Positions 27,162 to 36,683 of a DNA stretch of 64,000 nucleotides are shown piece by piece. The position numbers and the translations under genes were made by a program. How positions within the stretch are numbered: position 1 is the first letter of the stretch; each line of letters begins with the position of its first letter. The stretch covers positions 868,001 to 932,000 of the forward strand of contig NZ_CP023049.2 of assembly GCF_002285635.2 (NCBI RefSeq), read 5' to 3'. The notes beneath the pieces were generated by a model. The model was given only the letters and a program-made list of their open reading frames with translations, did not search any database and was not told the DNA's origin. The DNA is from Chryseobacterium piperi. GTDB taxonomy: Bacteria; Bacteroidota; Bacteroidia; Flavobacteriales; Weeksellaceae.

Positions 27162-27186
27162 AGCCTCTAATTACAGAGGCTATTTT
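27162..27186. terminator. Bidirectional terminator
   Basis: AGCCTCT and AGAGGCT pair around 6 bases, with ATTTT after the stem on the plus strand and TTTTT on the minus strand. It lies between the 43-residue gene and the convergent 602-residue gene. Confidence 0.85.
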
Positions 27187-27213
27187 AAAATCTAACAATT
27201 AAAAAAAGAAAAT

Positions 27214-29022
27214 TTATTTTTCAACCTGCGGTATTTCAATTGCTGATAATATAAGCCTGTGCTCTTCCAGTTCAAGGAATAGACTTTTAGATTCAGCGGT
27301 GAAAAAGGATGAAGTTTTAAATAGACTAGCATAATAAGTAATGCCTTCTAAAATATTTTTTTTGAATACATTCCATTTTTTAGATTGAGAATGAGTAATG
27401 TTTATTGATGCGTTACTCATTTCTTTTTTCAAATGGTCAATATACATTTTCAATTCATTGATAAACATATTCGGACGTTTGATATCGGACAGGATATTGG
27501 TATTTCCGTAAATATGCTTCACCATTTCGTTCAGCGATACTTCTTTATCGAAAAAAGCAAGATTAGGTCCGGGGCAGATAACGACGCCTTGCTTTTCACC
27601 TTTAGTTTCGATGTGTTGTTCAAGGTAAGCGGAATTGACCAATCCTACACAAAGACAGGCTTTGTCGGTGATCTCTGTTTTTCTTTTATGGAACTGATCT
27701 TTTGTTAAGGAATGTTCTTGTGCATACAATTCCTTCAACTTAATATCCTGGTATTTTTTAGAAGCTGTGCATGTTCCCTTAGGAGAAAATTCCTTACTTA
27801 GTGCAAGAAGTTTTTTAGGACAAGAGCTTCCATATTTTTCAACAGCTTCTTTTTTATATTTTAATATTTCATTTGAGGTTCCTCGTACTGTATTAAAAGG
27901 AACTCCTAGTGGCGAAATATTACTTAGATAAAAATCTTTTTCTTTTGATTTTATCAGAAGCTGTCTGGTTTCTGTGTCTACTGAAGTGGCTTCCGGGACC
28001 AACAGAAAAGGTGAGCCCCATCCGACGCTGTCGACATCATAATTCTTTAATAAAAATTCATGTTCTTCAGCTGTGCCTACTCCACCTTGTACGGTAATTT
28101 TCATTTCCAGCGGTTCTGTAATCGGATGCCTGCCTTTTTGTGCTAAAGCAGTTACCATTAAAGCATGGGCAGACTGGATCAGCTCGTTTTTTTTCTGCTT
28201 AAATTCTTCCATAATAGGACCTAATAATAATCCTTCGGTAGCGAAAGCGTGTCCACCGCAATTCAAACCGGATTCTATTCTGTATTCGGAAATCCAAAGC
28301 CCTTTTTTAGCCAGAAAATTTCCCTGGATCATAGCAGAGCGAAAATCGCTCACTTTCAGTATGATTTTCTTTTTCAAAATACCGTTGGAGTCGGGAAAGA
28401 AATCGTCAAATTCCTCAATATAACTGTACAGCCGCGGATTCAGTCCTGCAGAAAGCACCATAGAAGAAGATAATTTACTTTGTGCAAATCCGCGTAAAGA
28501 AGCGTGAGCATCGTTATAGATTACAGGAAGTTGTTCATTTTTTATGAAATTATCTTTATCCACTTTTGTCATAATATTGACATCGATGCTTCCCGGTTTA
28601 AGATGGGTTTCAATAAAATTTTTAATATGGCTTCCAGCATTATCTTTCTGTTCCAGAAGAATCTGTAACCCATTTTTCAAAACGGAAGTATTGGGAAGCA
28701 TTCCTATAAAATTCTTGAGTGTTTCTTTATTCCGTGTGATCTCCTGTTTGAAAGACTCAAACTTTTCATTCACGATGTCATCCACCATATCCAGATAGGC
28801 TGTAATTCTTTTGGCTCTGTAATCTTCTGTCTTTGTTGAGATTCCGATATAATCCAGATTGAATTTCTTAGTGTAGAAATTTTTCATTCTCTCAATAATC
28901 TCATCATCTATAATGGAAATAACGGAGGAAATTCCATATTGAGCCACCCGTATAGGACTGTCTATAGTATACGCCAGCCCCATAACAGGAATATGGAAGT
29001 TGTGTAAAGGTTTATTTGTCAT
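27214..29022 (-). CDS. Conserved protein of unknown function, possible flavin-binding TIM barrel
   Basis: 602 residues, soluble, no signal peptide. The N-terminus (IPVMGLAYTIDSPIRVAQYG then SSVISI) resembles the first strand-helix-strand of IMPDH/nitronate-monooxygenase TIM barrels. SGLNCGGHAF (251-260) and VQGGVGTAEEHEFLL with DSVGWGSPFLLVPEA (311-345) look like late barrel strands that bind an FMN phosphate. A C-terminal extension of about 230 residues adds cysteines C401, C418, C456 and C458, a spacing that could hold a metal or Fe-S centre. Insertions make it far longer than typical nitronate monooxygenases (about 320-380). I cannot name its reaction. It is a single gene between small stress genes and an SRPBCC gene. 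Confidence 0.6.
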   Translation of the reverse strand: MTNKPLHNFHIPVMGLAYTIDSPIRVAQYGISSVISIIDDEIIERMKNFYTKKFNLDYIGISTKTEDYRAKRITAYLDMVDDIVNEKFESFKQEITRNKETLKNFIGMLPNTSVLKNGLQILLEQKDNAGSHIKNFIETHLKPGSIDVNIMTKVDKDNFIKNEQLPVIYNDAHASLRGFAQSKLSSSMVLSAGLNPRLYSYIEEFDDFFPDSNGILKKKIILKVSDFRSAMIQGNFLAKKGLWISEYRIESGLNCGGHAFATEGLLLGPIMEEFKQKKNELIQSAHALMVTALAQKGRHPITEPLEMKITVQGGVGTAEEHEFLLKNYDVDSVGWGSPFLLVPEATSVDTETRQLLIKSKEKDFYLSNISPLGVPFNTVRGTSNEILKYKKEAVEKYGSSCPKKLLALSKEFSPKGTCTASKKYQDIKLKELYAQEHSLTKDQFHKRKTEITDKACLCVGLVNSAYLEQHIETKGEKQGVVICPGPNLAFFDKEVSLNEMVKHIYGNTNILSDIKRPNMFINELKMYIDHLKKEMSNASINITHSQSKKWNVFKKNILEGITYYASLFKTSSFFTAESKSLFLELEEHRLILSAIEIPQVEK

Positions 29023-29314
29023 TGTATTTTGATAAAAATTCTTGCTTTTTAATACTTATAAAGCTATCATTTTACCGGTAATTATGCATTGAATACTATT
29101 TTTAATATTGAAAACATGTTAAATATCATACGGATATAGAGAATTAATATAAAATTCCATTTATTTTATACGATTTTCTACTAAAATATACGAATAGGGT
29201 AAGTTAGAATAAAGATTGGTGGTATATTAGCATAGGAAAAACCCGGTAATTGATGTAAATCATCTCCGGAAAGATATACCTTTAGAAGAAATTCCATCAA
29301 ACTTAAAGAATATA

Positions 29315-29779
29315 ATGATACATCAACTTCAACGTGAACAGCAACTTTATTGTGATATTGAAACCGCCTGGAAGTTTTTTTCATCAGCGAATAACCTGTC
29401 TGAAATTACGCCAAAGGATATGAATTTTATTGTTCTAACAAAACTGGAGGATGATGAAATCTATGAAGGAATGTTGATAGACTATTACATCTCTCCTTTG
29501 TTAGGAATTAAAATGAGATGGCAGACTGAAATTAAACAGGTTTCTTTTCAAAAGAGCTTTACAGATTTCCAGAAAAAAGGCCCTTATAAATTATGGAATC
29601 ATTTTCATGAATTTATTCCTAATGAAAACGGAGTATTGATGAAAGATACTATTGATTATGAACTCCCGATGGGATTTTTGGGTGAAATTGCCCATGGTCT
29701 TTTTGTGAAAAAGAAACTGGAACATATTTTTAACTACCGCTATCAGGTATTAAATAAGTTGTTTAATAGGGATTTGTAA
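29315..29779 (+). CDS. SRPBCC-fold protein
   Basis: 154 residues. The opening HQLQREQQLYCDIETAWKFF followed by SSANNLSEITP is the typical start of the SRPBCC (START/Bet v1-like) fold, which forms a helix-grip pocket for hydrophobic ligands. The later strands MRWQTEI, KSFTDFQKKGPYKLWNHFHEF and DTIDYELPMG and the long C-terminal helix complete it. Bacterial relatives near this branch are sometimes annotated as cell-division inhibitor or cyclase-like, but neither role is shown. It is a single gene, followed by a strong terminator shared with the convergent efflux operon. Confidence 0.85.
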   Translation: MIHQLQREQQLYCDIETAWKFFSSANNLSEITPKDMNFIVLTKLEDDEIYEGMLIDYYISPLLGIKMRWQTEIKQVSFQKSFTDFQKKGPYKLWNHFHEFIPNENGVLMKDTIDYELPMGFLGEIAHGLFVKKKLEHIFNYRYQVLNKLFNRDL

Positions 29780-29822
29780 CAGTTTATATAACAATCAATT
29801 AAATCATTTAATTGATGTTAAT

Positions 29823-29859
29823 AAAAAAGTAGGACAAGGCGAGCTTATCCTACTTTTTT
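29823..29859. terminator. Bidirectional terminator
   Basis: AAAAAAGTAGGA and TCCTACTTTTTT pair around a 13-base loop; T-runs flank it in both directions. It separates the SRPBCC gene from the efflux operon. Confidence 0.9.
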
Positions 29860-29881
29860 ATGATTTAATAACCGGGTAAAT

Positions 29882-31297
29882 CTAATTAACCCCACCACCC
29901 AAAGCTCTGTAAAGGTCTACTTCGGCATTCAGCTTTTCAAGATTGGTATTGATGTATTCAAGGTCATTTTGCAGTTTATTATTTTGCGCAGTGATTACTT
30001 CTAAATAATTGGCCATTCCACTCTTATACAATTTGAGGGCGTCATTGATTCCTTTATCTAAAATCGCCGTTCTTTCCTCGAGCAGTACCAGCCTTTCGGA
30101 AGTACTTTGAGATTTAGCCATGGCGTCTGATACTTCTGCTACAGCAGTCATCATGGTTTGTCTGAAGCTGATGGCTGCTTTTTCCTGTTCGATCAGAGCG
30201 GTTTCATAGGCTGTCTTAAACTGTCTTTTTTGTAAAAGAGGTAATGCAAGATTAGCGGCCAGCGTTTTAGTCAGTGATCCCGGAAGATCGAACCACGAAT
30301 TGAACTTATAAGAATTAATCCCAATCTGTGGGCTAAGGCTGATGCTTGGATACATTGCCGCTTTTGAAAGACCGGTTTTCGCATTGAAACTAATCACTGT
30401 CAGTTCAGCTGCTTTCAAATCTGGTCGACGGCTTAAAAGCTGAGCAGGAACTCCTTCCGATAATTGATTTTCAGGGACCATATTTTTTAAATTGTTTCCT
30501 CTTGCAATCTTACCCGGATATTCACCACAAAGAATACTCAGGGCATTCTCCTGCACAGAAATATTCTGATTAGCCATTGGAATCAGGAGCTCAGCTGTTT
30601 TTTTCTGAGCTTCCGATTGTTGTATCGCCAGTGAGTTAATTTGCCCCGATGTAAACTGGAGTTTCATCATCTGTAAAGTACGATCACTTAATTCAATATT
30701 ATTCTTGGCAATTTTTAGCTGTTCGTCCAGGCCGATCAGATTGTAATATGCCTGGGCAACCTGTACAATGATCCGGGTTTTGAGGGCGGTCATATTTTCT
30801 TTTTGAGCAAAATATTCAGCTGCTGCGGATTCCTTCTGCATTTTTGTTTTCCCCCAAATGTCCACCTCCCATGAAAATTGTACGGTAGCACTGAAATCAT
30901 CAATATATTTGGTTCCTATAAACTGTTCATTAAGTGAACCGTTTAAACTGTTTTTGGATGGCCACGCCCTGTTAGCTCCGGCACTGAAATCTACTGTAGG
31001 CATGATGTTATTTTTTGCCTGCTTATAAGCCAAATCTAACTGCTCCATATTTTTAAGCGCTGTATGAATTTCATTATTTTTCATGAGCGCTTTCTCTATA
31101 AGACCGATAAGCTGTGGATCTTTGAAAAAGGTCTTCCATGGCAGGATAATGGTATCCCCTGTTATCTGGGAAGTTTCTTTATAATTTTCGGGTATATTAA
31201 GCTCCGGCCGGGTATATTTTTTCCCTACGGTACAGGCGAGCAGGAAAGATGCTATAATACCTGTGACAAGGAAGTTTTTTATATGTGATGGTATCAT
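29882..31297 (-). CDS. TolC/OprM-type outer-membrane efflux lipoprotein
   Basis: 471 residues. Lipid-anchored at C22 (SFLLACTVGKKYTRP), as in the NodT/OprM branch. Two repeats of coiled-coil hairpins and beta strands follow, with FSWEVDIWGK at the first and ARTPDLK-like SRRPDLKAAE at the repeat start, a hallmark of OprM proteins. It forms the outer-membrane exit duct of the RND pump encoded just upstream (5-base gap). It is the last gene of the three-gene operon and ends at the shared terminator. Confidence 0.93.
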   Translation of the reverse strand: MIPSHIKNFLVTGIIASFLLACTVGKKYTRPELNIPENYKETSQITGDTIILPWKTFFKDPQLIGLIEKALMKNNEIHTALKNMEQLDLAYKQAKNNIMPTVDFSAGANRAWPSKNSLNGSLNEQFIGTKYIDDFSATVQFSWEVDIWGKTKMQKESAAAEYFAQKENMTALKTRIIVQVAQAYYNLIGLDEQLKIAKNNIELSDRTLQMMKLQFTSGQINSLAIQQSEAQKKTAELLIPMANQNISVQENALSILCGEYPGKIARGNNLKNMVPENQLSEGVPAQLLSRRPDLKAAELTVISFNAKTGLSKAAMYPSISLSPQIGINSYKFNSWFDLPGSLTKTLAANLALPLLQKRQFKTAYETALIEQEKAAISFRQTMMTAVAEVSDAMAKSQSTSERLVLLEERTAILDKGINDALKLYKSGMANYLEVITAQNNKLQNDLEYINTNLEKLNAEVDLYRALGGGVN

Positions 31298-31302
31298 TTT
31301 AC

Positions 31303-34300
31303 TTATTTTGATGGTATAACATTCTGTTTTTTAGATGAAAGCTTTTCATCAATGTATTGGAAAAACATGTATAGTACAGGAATTACAAATACTCCCAGTA
31401 TTACTCCGCTCAGCATTCCCATGGCTGCACTTACACTGATCGATTTATTACCTGAAGCCATCCCTCCTGATGAAAGCATCAAAGGAATCATTCCTACGAT
31501 AAATGCCAGAGAGGTCATAATAATTGGACGTAATCTGGATCTCGCTCCTTCCACGGCTGATTCGAGAATAGACATTCCTGACTTTCTGCGCTGAACAGCA
31601 AACTCAACAATAAGGATGGCATTTTTGGCTAAGAGGCCGATAAGCATAATAAGTCCCACCTGTACATAGATGTTGTTATCAAACCCTATTGCTTTTATTC
31701 CCAGAAAGGCTCCTATAATACCTGTAGGAATAGAAAGCATAACGGCCAGAGGAAGGATGTAACTTTCATATTGAGCTGCAAGAAGCAGGTAAACAAAAAG
31801 AAGACAAAGCCCGAAAATAGCGGTAGTCTGATTTCCTGATGATTTTTCTTCCAGACTCAGTCCGGTCCATTCATAGCTGTAATCAGAAGGTAGTTTTTCC
31901 AACGTTTTTTCTAATTTGGCCATCAATGCTCCATTACTTACTCCCGGCTTTGGTGTTACATTAATATTCAGTGAATTATATAAATTATAACGTCCTACGG
32001 ATTCAGGTCCATACACCTTTTTTAAAGTAATCAGAGTATTAGCAGGAACCATTTCGCCTTTATTGTTTTTGACAAAAATATCATTGAAGGCATCTACATC
32101 CATTCTGAAAATACCATCAGCTTTGATATTGACTCTGTAAAATTTCCCGAATCTCGAAAAATTCTGTGACTGATCTCCTGAAAAGTAAGTCTGAACACTT
32201 CCCAACAGATTGGAAATACTTACGCCCAGCTGTTTAGCTTTATCTTCATTTACTTCCAGCTCCATCTGCGGATAATCTGCCCTGAACATGGTATATGCAA
32301 AAGCAACTTCCGGAGTTTGCATAAGCTGTCCGATAAGTTCATCAGCTTTTGCCTTAAGGATTTGGGGGTCTCTGCCCATTCTGTCCTGAAGAACGATTTC
32401 AGCATCATTAGTCATTCCATATCCTTCTACAGGAGGCATTCTGAAAGTCATGACGCTTCCTTCCTTGATCACCGATAGTTTTTCATTGATGATTTCCATA
32501 AGCTCATCAATATCCTGTACTTTCTCCCTTTCTTTTTTTGGTTTTAATTTTACAAACCCCATGGCATAGGCAGGTCCTGAACTATTGCTCAATAAATTAT
32601 AACCTGTAATAGAAGTATTTTCATCAATAGCTTCCACTCCTTTTAAAATCTTATTAATACTGCCAGAAACCTCTGTAGTTTTCGTTAATCCTGTTCCGGG
32701 AGGCATACTTAGAGTGTACATAAACAAACCGTCATCTTCCATAGGCACGAAACTTTTTGAAGTAGAAGTCATCAGCCATGCTGCAAGAGCGATTACGCCT
32801 ACAACCAGTCCCCCGCCAATCCACTTTTTATGGATGAGAAATTTCACTCCTTTTACATATCGACCGGTCATATTGTTAAAGCTTGCATTAAATGCTGTAG
32901 CGAACCTTTTTCCAAAGGTTTTTTTCTCACCATTAGTATCATGGGCATGGTTGTTTTTTAAGAATACGGCACATAAAGCAGGGGTTAACGTCAAGGCGTT
33001 TACTGCAGAAATAATGATGGCAATGGCTAATGTATAAGCAAACTGCTTATAAAATAATCCTGCAGATCCTGACATGAATCCGATCGGAATAAATACCGCT
33101 GACATAACCAGGGTAATTGAAATTACAGCTCCTGTGATTTCGTTCATCGCTTTATGAGTAGCTTCTTTTCCTGTAAGGTTGGTCCCTTCCATATTACTGT
33201 GCACGGCTTCTACCACAACAATGGCATCATCGACAACGATACCGATAGCTAAAACAAGAGCAAAAAGTGTTAATACATTGATGGTGAATCCTAATACCAA
33301 AAGGAAAAAGAATGTACCTACAATAGCTACAGGAACAGCAATGGCTGGGATAATTGTCGACCTGAAGTCCTGTAAAAAGATAAATACAACGATAAAAACA
33401 AGGATAAAAGCTTCAATTAAAGTAGATTTCACCTGACCCGTTGCTTCATCCAGTCTCTCTTTTGTACTAATCACTTTGCGGTATTTTACTCCCGGAGGAA
33501 AAGATTTAGATAGCTGTTCAATGGACTTATTAACCCCAATTTCTATTTCATTGGCATTGGATCCTGTGGTCTGCATGATAGCAACGGTTACAGCATTTTT
33601 ACCATTGGAAAGGTTATCTCCACTGTAAGAAATGGAACCAAATTCCACTCTGGCTACATCTTTAAGCCGGATCAGCTTTGTTCCATCATTTTTAACGACA
33701 ATGTTTTCAAACTGCTCAGGTTTATTTTTTTTCCCTTTATATCGCATAACATATTCCAATGAAGCATTGGATTCTTCCCCGAGTTTACCCGGAGCAGATT
33801 CCAGACTATGGTCTGCAACTGCGTTTGAAATGTCAGCAGGTTCCAATCCGTAAGATGACATTTTCTGTGGATTCAGCCAGATTCTCATGGAGTAATCTTT
33901 AACCCCGAAAACCTGCGCCTGGCCTACACCTTTTACTCTTTTTATCTGTGGAATAAGATTGATATTGGCATAGTTCTGCAAAAAGGTTTCGTCGTATCTT
34001 GTATTGTCATCCGTATAAATATTAAACAACATAATCATGCTGTTTTGCTGCTTTGAGGTAGTCAGTCCCATTCTTACCACTTCCTGGGGTAAAATAGGGG
34101 TAGCCTGCTGTACTCTGTTTTGTACATTAACGGCAGCCTGGTCAGCATTGACTCCCTGCTTAAATATAATTGAAATCGAGAACGTTCCATCGTTACTCGC
34201 ATTCGACTTGATGTATTCCATGTCTTCTACTCCATTGATCTGTTCTTCCAATGGGGTAACTACAGAACGGATGACGGTTTCGCTGTTTCCTCCGGGATAT

Positions 34301-34443
34301 GATCCTGAAACCATGATCGTAGGAGGTGATATATCCGGAAATCTTGTTACGGCGAGTTTGCTAAGACCTATAATTCCAAGAATAACAATGATCAGGGAAA
34401 TTACAGTTGCCAATACCGGCCGGTCTATTATTTTTTTTAACAT
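31303..34443 (-). CDS. HAE1-type RND multidrug efflux permease
   Basis: 1046 residues, full length for AcrB/MexB relatives with 12 membrane segments and two large periplasmic loops. The proton-relay aspartates lie in TM4 (AIGIVVDDAIVVVEAV). N-terminal FPDISPPTIMVSGSYPG and the drug-pocket repeats are typical of hydrophobic/amphiphilic exporters. It pumps drugs, dyes or detergents from the periplasm and inner leaflet using proton force. The operon order is adaptor, permease, channel with gaps of 34 and 5 bases. The next operon upstream is a LytS/LytTR pair. Confidence 0.95.
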   Translation of the reverse strand: MLKKIIDRPVLATVISLIIVILGIIGLSKLAVTRFPDISPPTIMVSGSYPGGNSETVIRSVVTPLEEQINGVEDMEYIKSNASNDGTFSISIIFKQGVNADQAAVNVQNRVQQATPILPQEVVRMGLTTSKQQNSMIMLFNIYTDDNTRYDETFLQNYANINLIPQIKRVKGVGQAQVFGVKDYSMRIWLNPQKMSSYGLEPADISNAVADHSLESAPGKLGEESNASLEYVMRYKGKKNKPEQFENIVVKNDGTKLIRLKDVARVEFGSISYSGDNLSNGKNAVTVAIMQTTGSNANEIEIGVNKSIEQLSKSFPPGVKYRKVISTKERLDEATGQVKSTLIEAFILVFIVVFIFLQDFRSTIIPAIAVPVAIVGTFFFLLVLGFTINVLTLFALVLAIGIVVDDAIVVVEAVHSNMEGTNLTGKEATHKAMNEITGAVISITLVMSAVFIPIGFMSGSAGLFYKQFAYTLAIAIIISAVNALTLTPALCAVFLKNNHAHDTNGEKKTFGKRFATAFNASFNNMTGRYVKGVKFLIHKKWIGGGLVVGVIALAAWLMTSTSKSFVPMEDDGLFMYTLSMPPGTGLTKTTEVSGSINKILKGVEAIDENTSITGYNLLSNSSGPAYAMGFVKLKPKKEREKVQDIDELMEIINEKLSVIKEGSVMTFRMPPVEGYGMTNDAEIVLQDRMGRDPQILKAKADELIGQLMQTPEVAFAYTMFRADYPQMELEVNEDKAKQLGVSISNLLGSVQTYFSGDQSQNFSRFGKFYRVNIKADGIFRMDVDAFNDIFVKNNKGEMVPANTLITLKKVYGPESVGRYNLYNSLNINVTPKPGVSNGALMAKLEKTLEKLPSDYSYEWTGLSLEEKSSGNQTTAIFGLCLLFVYLLLAAQYESYILPLAVMLSIPTGIIGAFLGIKAIGFDNNIYVQVGLIMLIGLLAKNAILIVEFAVQRRKSGMSILESAVEGARSRLRPIIMTSLAFIVGMIPLMLSSGGMASGNKSISVSAAMGMLSGVILGVFVIPVLYMFFQYIDEKLSSKKQNVIPSK

Positions 34444-34477
34444 GTTTTGATTTTCTGAGAATGAAACATTATTTTCA

Positions 34478-35599
34478 CTATTTTGAAGGGATGATTTTAG
34501 GAAGTACTAAAGCACCTTCCGTAAGAGCATCGATTCTGTTGACTGCAATCTTATCACCTGCTTTTACTCCTGAGGCAACAAAATAGTCATTGATCGTACC
34601 TCCTGAAATCTCGATCGGAGACATCACTACCTTATTTTTAGAGCTCAGTTTATAGACAAAGAATCTATCCTGAATATCTTTTACTGCGGTTTTTGGAAGC
34701 TTGATAACGTCATCTATGGACTGATGAATCATCACTTTTGCTGTTCCTCCGGCACGTAATAATTTGTCAGGATTCTGAAAGATCGCTTTCATCTGCATAC
34801 TCCCGGTACTGCGGTCAAAATTACCACTGGCATTTTCCAATTGTCCTTTATAAGCATACGTAGAGCCGTCCGGAAGGATAAGGTCAACATTTCCCGTATG
34901 ATCTTCAGAAGCGATTTTTGCTTTGGTATATCTGAGGAAGTCTGCTTCATTCATTGAGAAATATACATTTACTGTATTGATATCCGATAGTGTGGTCAAT
35001 GGTGAAGGATCAGAAGGACTAATCAGGTTTCCGGTCCTGTTGGGTATTCTTCCGATGTATCCGGCTACCGGAGCTTTGATATAAGTAAAGCCTGCATTGA
35101 TTCTTGATGATCCTAAAGCTGATTTAGCCTGGTCAACCTGTGCTGTAGCTGCCTGATAACTGGCTTGTGCTGTTTTTAACTGCATTTCGGAAACCACCTC
35201 TTCTTCTACCAATGGCTTTAGCTTTTCTACTTCAAGTTTGGCGGTGGTCTGGTTGGCTAAAGCTGTTTTGAGAGCTGCGTTACTATTGTTGACCTGTTCA
35301 TTATACACCGAAGGATTAATTCTGAAAAGCGTCTGTCCTTTTTGGACATACTGTCCTTCCTTTACATATACTGCTTCCAGATAGCCGGTGACCTGGGCTT
35401 TAATATCTACATTATCCCGTCCTTCAATACTTCCGGGATAACCGGATGAAATATCTGCATTTCCGGATTGAAGTTGGATAAAATCCGTTGGGAGTGCTGA
35501 TACTTGTGAAGTTGCTTCCTGGCTGTTTCCTGAATTACATGAATGTAAGAAAACTGCTGCTGTGAGTACGAATAGAAAATAACCTTTTTTATAGTTCAT
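34478..35599 (-). CDS. RND periplasmic adaptor (AcrA type), lipoprotein
   Basis: 373 residues, lipid-anchored at C21 (FLHSCNSG). It has the membrane-fusion protein order: beta-barrel/lipoyl start VDIKAQVTGYLEAVYVKEGQYV, an alpha hairpin (about 100-165), second lipoyl half GFTYIKAPVAGYIGRIP, then the beta-barrel and membrane-proximal domains. It links the inner-membrane pump to the outer-membrane channel. It is the first gene of the operon, so the promoter must lie in the 319-base gap upstream. Confidence 0.93.
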   Translation of the reverse strand: MNYKKGYFLFVLTAAVFLHSCNSGNSQEATSQVSALPTDFIQLQSGNADISSGYPGSIEGRDNVDIKAQVTGYLEAVYVKEGQYVQKGQTLFRINPSVYNEQVNNSNAALKTALANQTTAKLEVEKLKPLVEEEVVSEMQLKTAQASYQAATAQVDQAKSALGSSRINAGFTYIKAPVAGYIGRIPNRTGNLISPSDPSPLTTLSDINTVNVYFSMNEADFLRYTKAKIASEDHTGNVDLILPDGSTYAYKGQLENASGNFDRSTGSMQMKAIFQNPDKLLRAGGTAKVMIHQSIDDVIKLPKTAVKDIQDRFFVYKLSSKNKVVMSPIEISGGTINDYFVASGVKAGDKIAVNRIDALTEGALVLPKIIPSK

Positions 35600-35918
35600 G
35601 AGCTGTGATTTACTGATTACTTACTACAAAATAATCGTAAAAAAAGGTCATTAATAGAAGGAAATTTAGTGAAACAGCATTATTTAGAGGTGAAACGTTT
35701 AATATTAAAAATGAAAAGAAAAGTGGTTTAATTGATATTTCATTCTTAATTTATGAAACCGAAACGAAGTGAATATAGAATTCCATCTTTGCATTAGATA
35801 GGTGATCTGGCAAAAGATGTATTTTCTAAGATTTTCCGTTAGAATAAAACACTAGTATTTAATTCTAAACATCAGTTATTGAAAAGTATCTTTAGCTCAA
35901 AATTGATGCATGCATTGT
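35600..35918 (-). promoter_or_regulatory. 319-base control region of the RND operon
   Basis: AT-rich, no ORF. On the minus strand a TTATTTTG at about 35621-35628 is one base off the -7 consensus and lies about 25 bases before the adaptor ATG. No clear inverted repeat for a local repressor was seen, in line with control by the LytTR regulator encoded next door (inference). Confidence 0.4.
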
Positions 35919-36683
35919 TTAATAATCCATCCATGCTTTTAATGCTGATGCTTTTTCCCTGCTTACAATCACTTCAATATCCGGATGCTTAAGAAGTTCA
36001 AGCTTAAGTTTTCCATTGAAATGATTAAATACTTGTTTTACAGAATCAATATTGATGATGAATTGCCGGTTGGCTCTGAAAAATATTTTAGGGTCGAGCT
36101 GTTTTTCGAGTTCTTCAAGGGTTTGAGGAACACACTCTGTACTACCTGTTTTTAACACTGCTTTATTCACTCCTAATTCGGTGAAGAAATAAAGAACATC
36201 TTCTGCAAGCAATGTTTTGTAACCGTCACGATGTGCCAGCAAAAACCGCTTCCTATAGTCTTTAGGTTGTATGTAGTTCAGTAATCCTTCTATAGCAGTT
36301 CCTACATAAGGAATTGCTTCCATAAAAGTTTCGTATTGTTTAAGCGCAGCTTCCAGTTCGTCTTCTTCTATAGGTTTTAGGAGATAATCGATACTGTTAT
36401 ACTTAAATGCTTTTACCGCATATTCGTCATAAGCAGTGGTGAATATAACCGGGCATTTGATCTCGATTTGATTAAAAATTTCAAAGCTTAACCCGTCTGC
36501 AAGCCGGATATCCATCATAATCATATCAGGAGTTGTATTTTCCTGAAGCCATTTCACCGAGGAAGCTACAGAATCTTCCACAGAAACAATTTCTGCTTGA
36601 GGTCTTAATTTTAAAAGTAATCTTTGTAAACGGTCTGCATTGGGTTTTTCGTCTTCTACGATTAAGATCTTATTAAGTTTCAT
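35919..36683 (-). CDS. LytTR-family response regulator
   Basis: 254 residues. The N-terminal receiver domain (1-120) has acidic pocket E10/D11 and phosphoacceptor D58 (IMMDIRLADG), with T in TTAYDEYA and K103-type KPIEEDE. The C-terminal LytTR DNA-binding domain (about 145-252) shows the signature FFRANRQFIINIDSVK and LELLKHPDIEVIVSREKA. It overlaps the kinase gene by 4 bases (ATGA) and would be phosphorylated by it. Position beside the RND operon suggests it controls efflux in response to envelope stress (inference). Confidence 0.93.
   Translation of the reverse strand: MKLNKILIVEDEKPNADRLQRLLLKLRPQAEIVSVEDSVASSVKWLQENTTPDMIMMDIRLADGLSFEIFNQIEIKCPVIFTTAYDEYAVKAFKYNSIDYLLKPIEEDELEAALKQYETFMEAIPYVGTAIEGLLNYIQPKDYRKRFLLAHRDGYKTLLAEDVLYFFTELGVNKAVLKTGSTECVPQTLEELEKQLDPKIFFRANRQFIINIDSVKQVFNHFNGKLKLELLKHPDIEVIVSREKASALKAWMDY

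Noticed and set aside
32714..33037. Long open frames antisense to the RND and other large genes
   Set aside because: They mirror codon patterns of the sense gene, lack motifs and have no promoter; every large gene here shows similar antisense frames.
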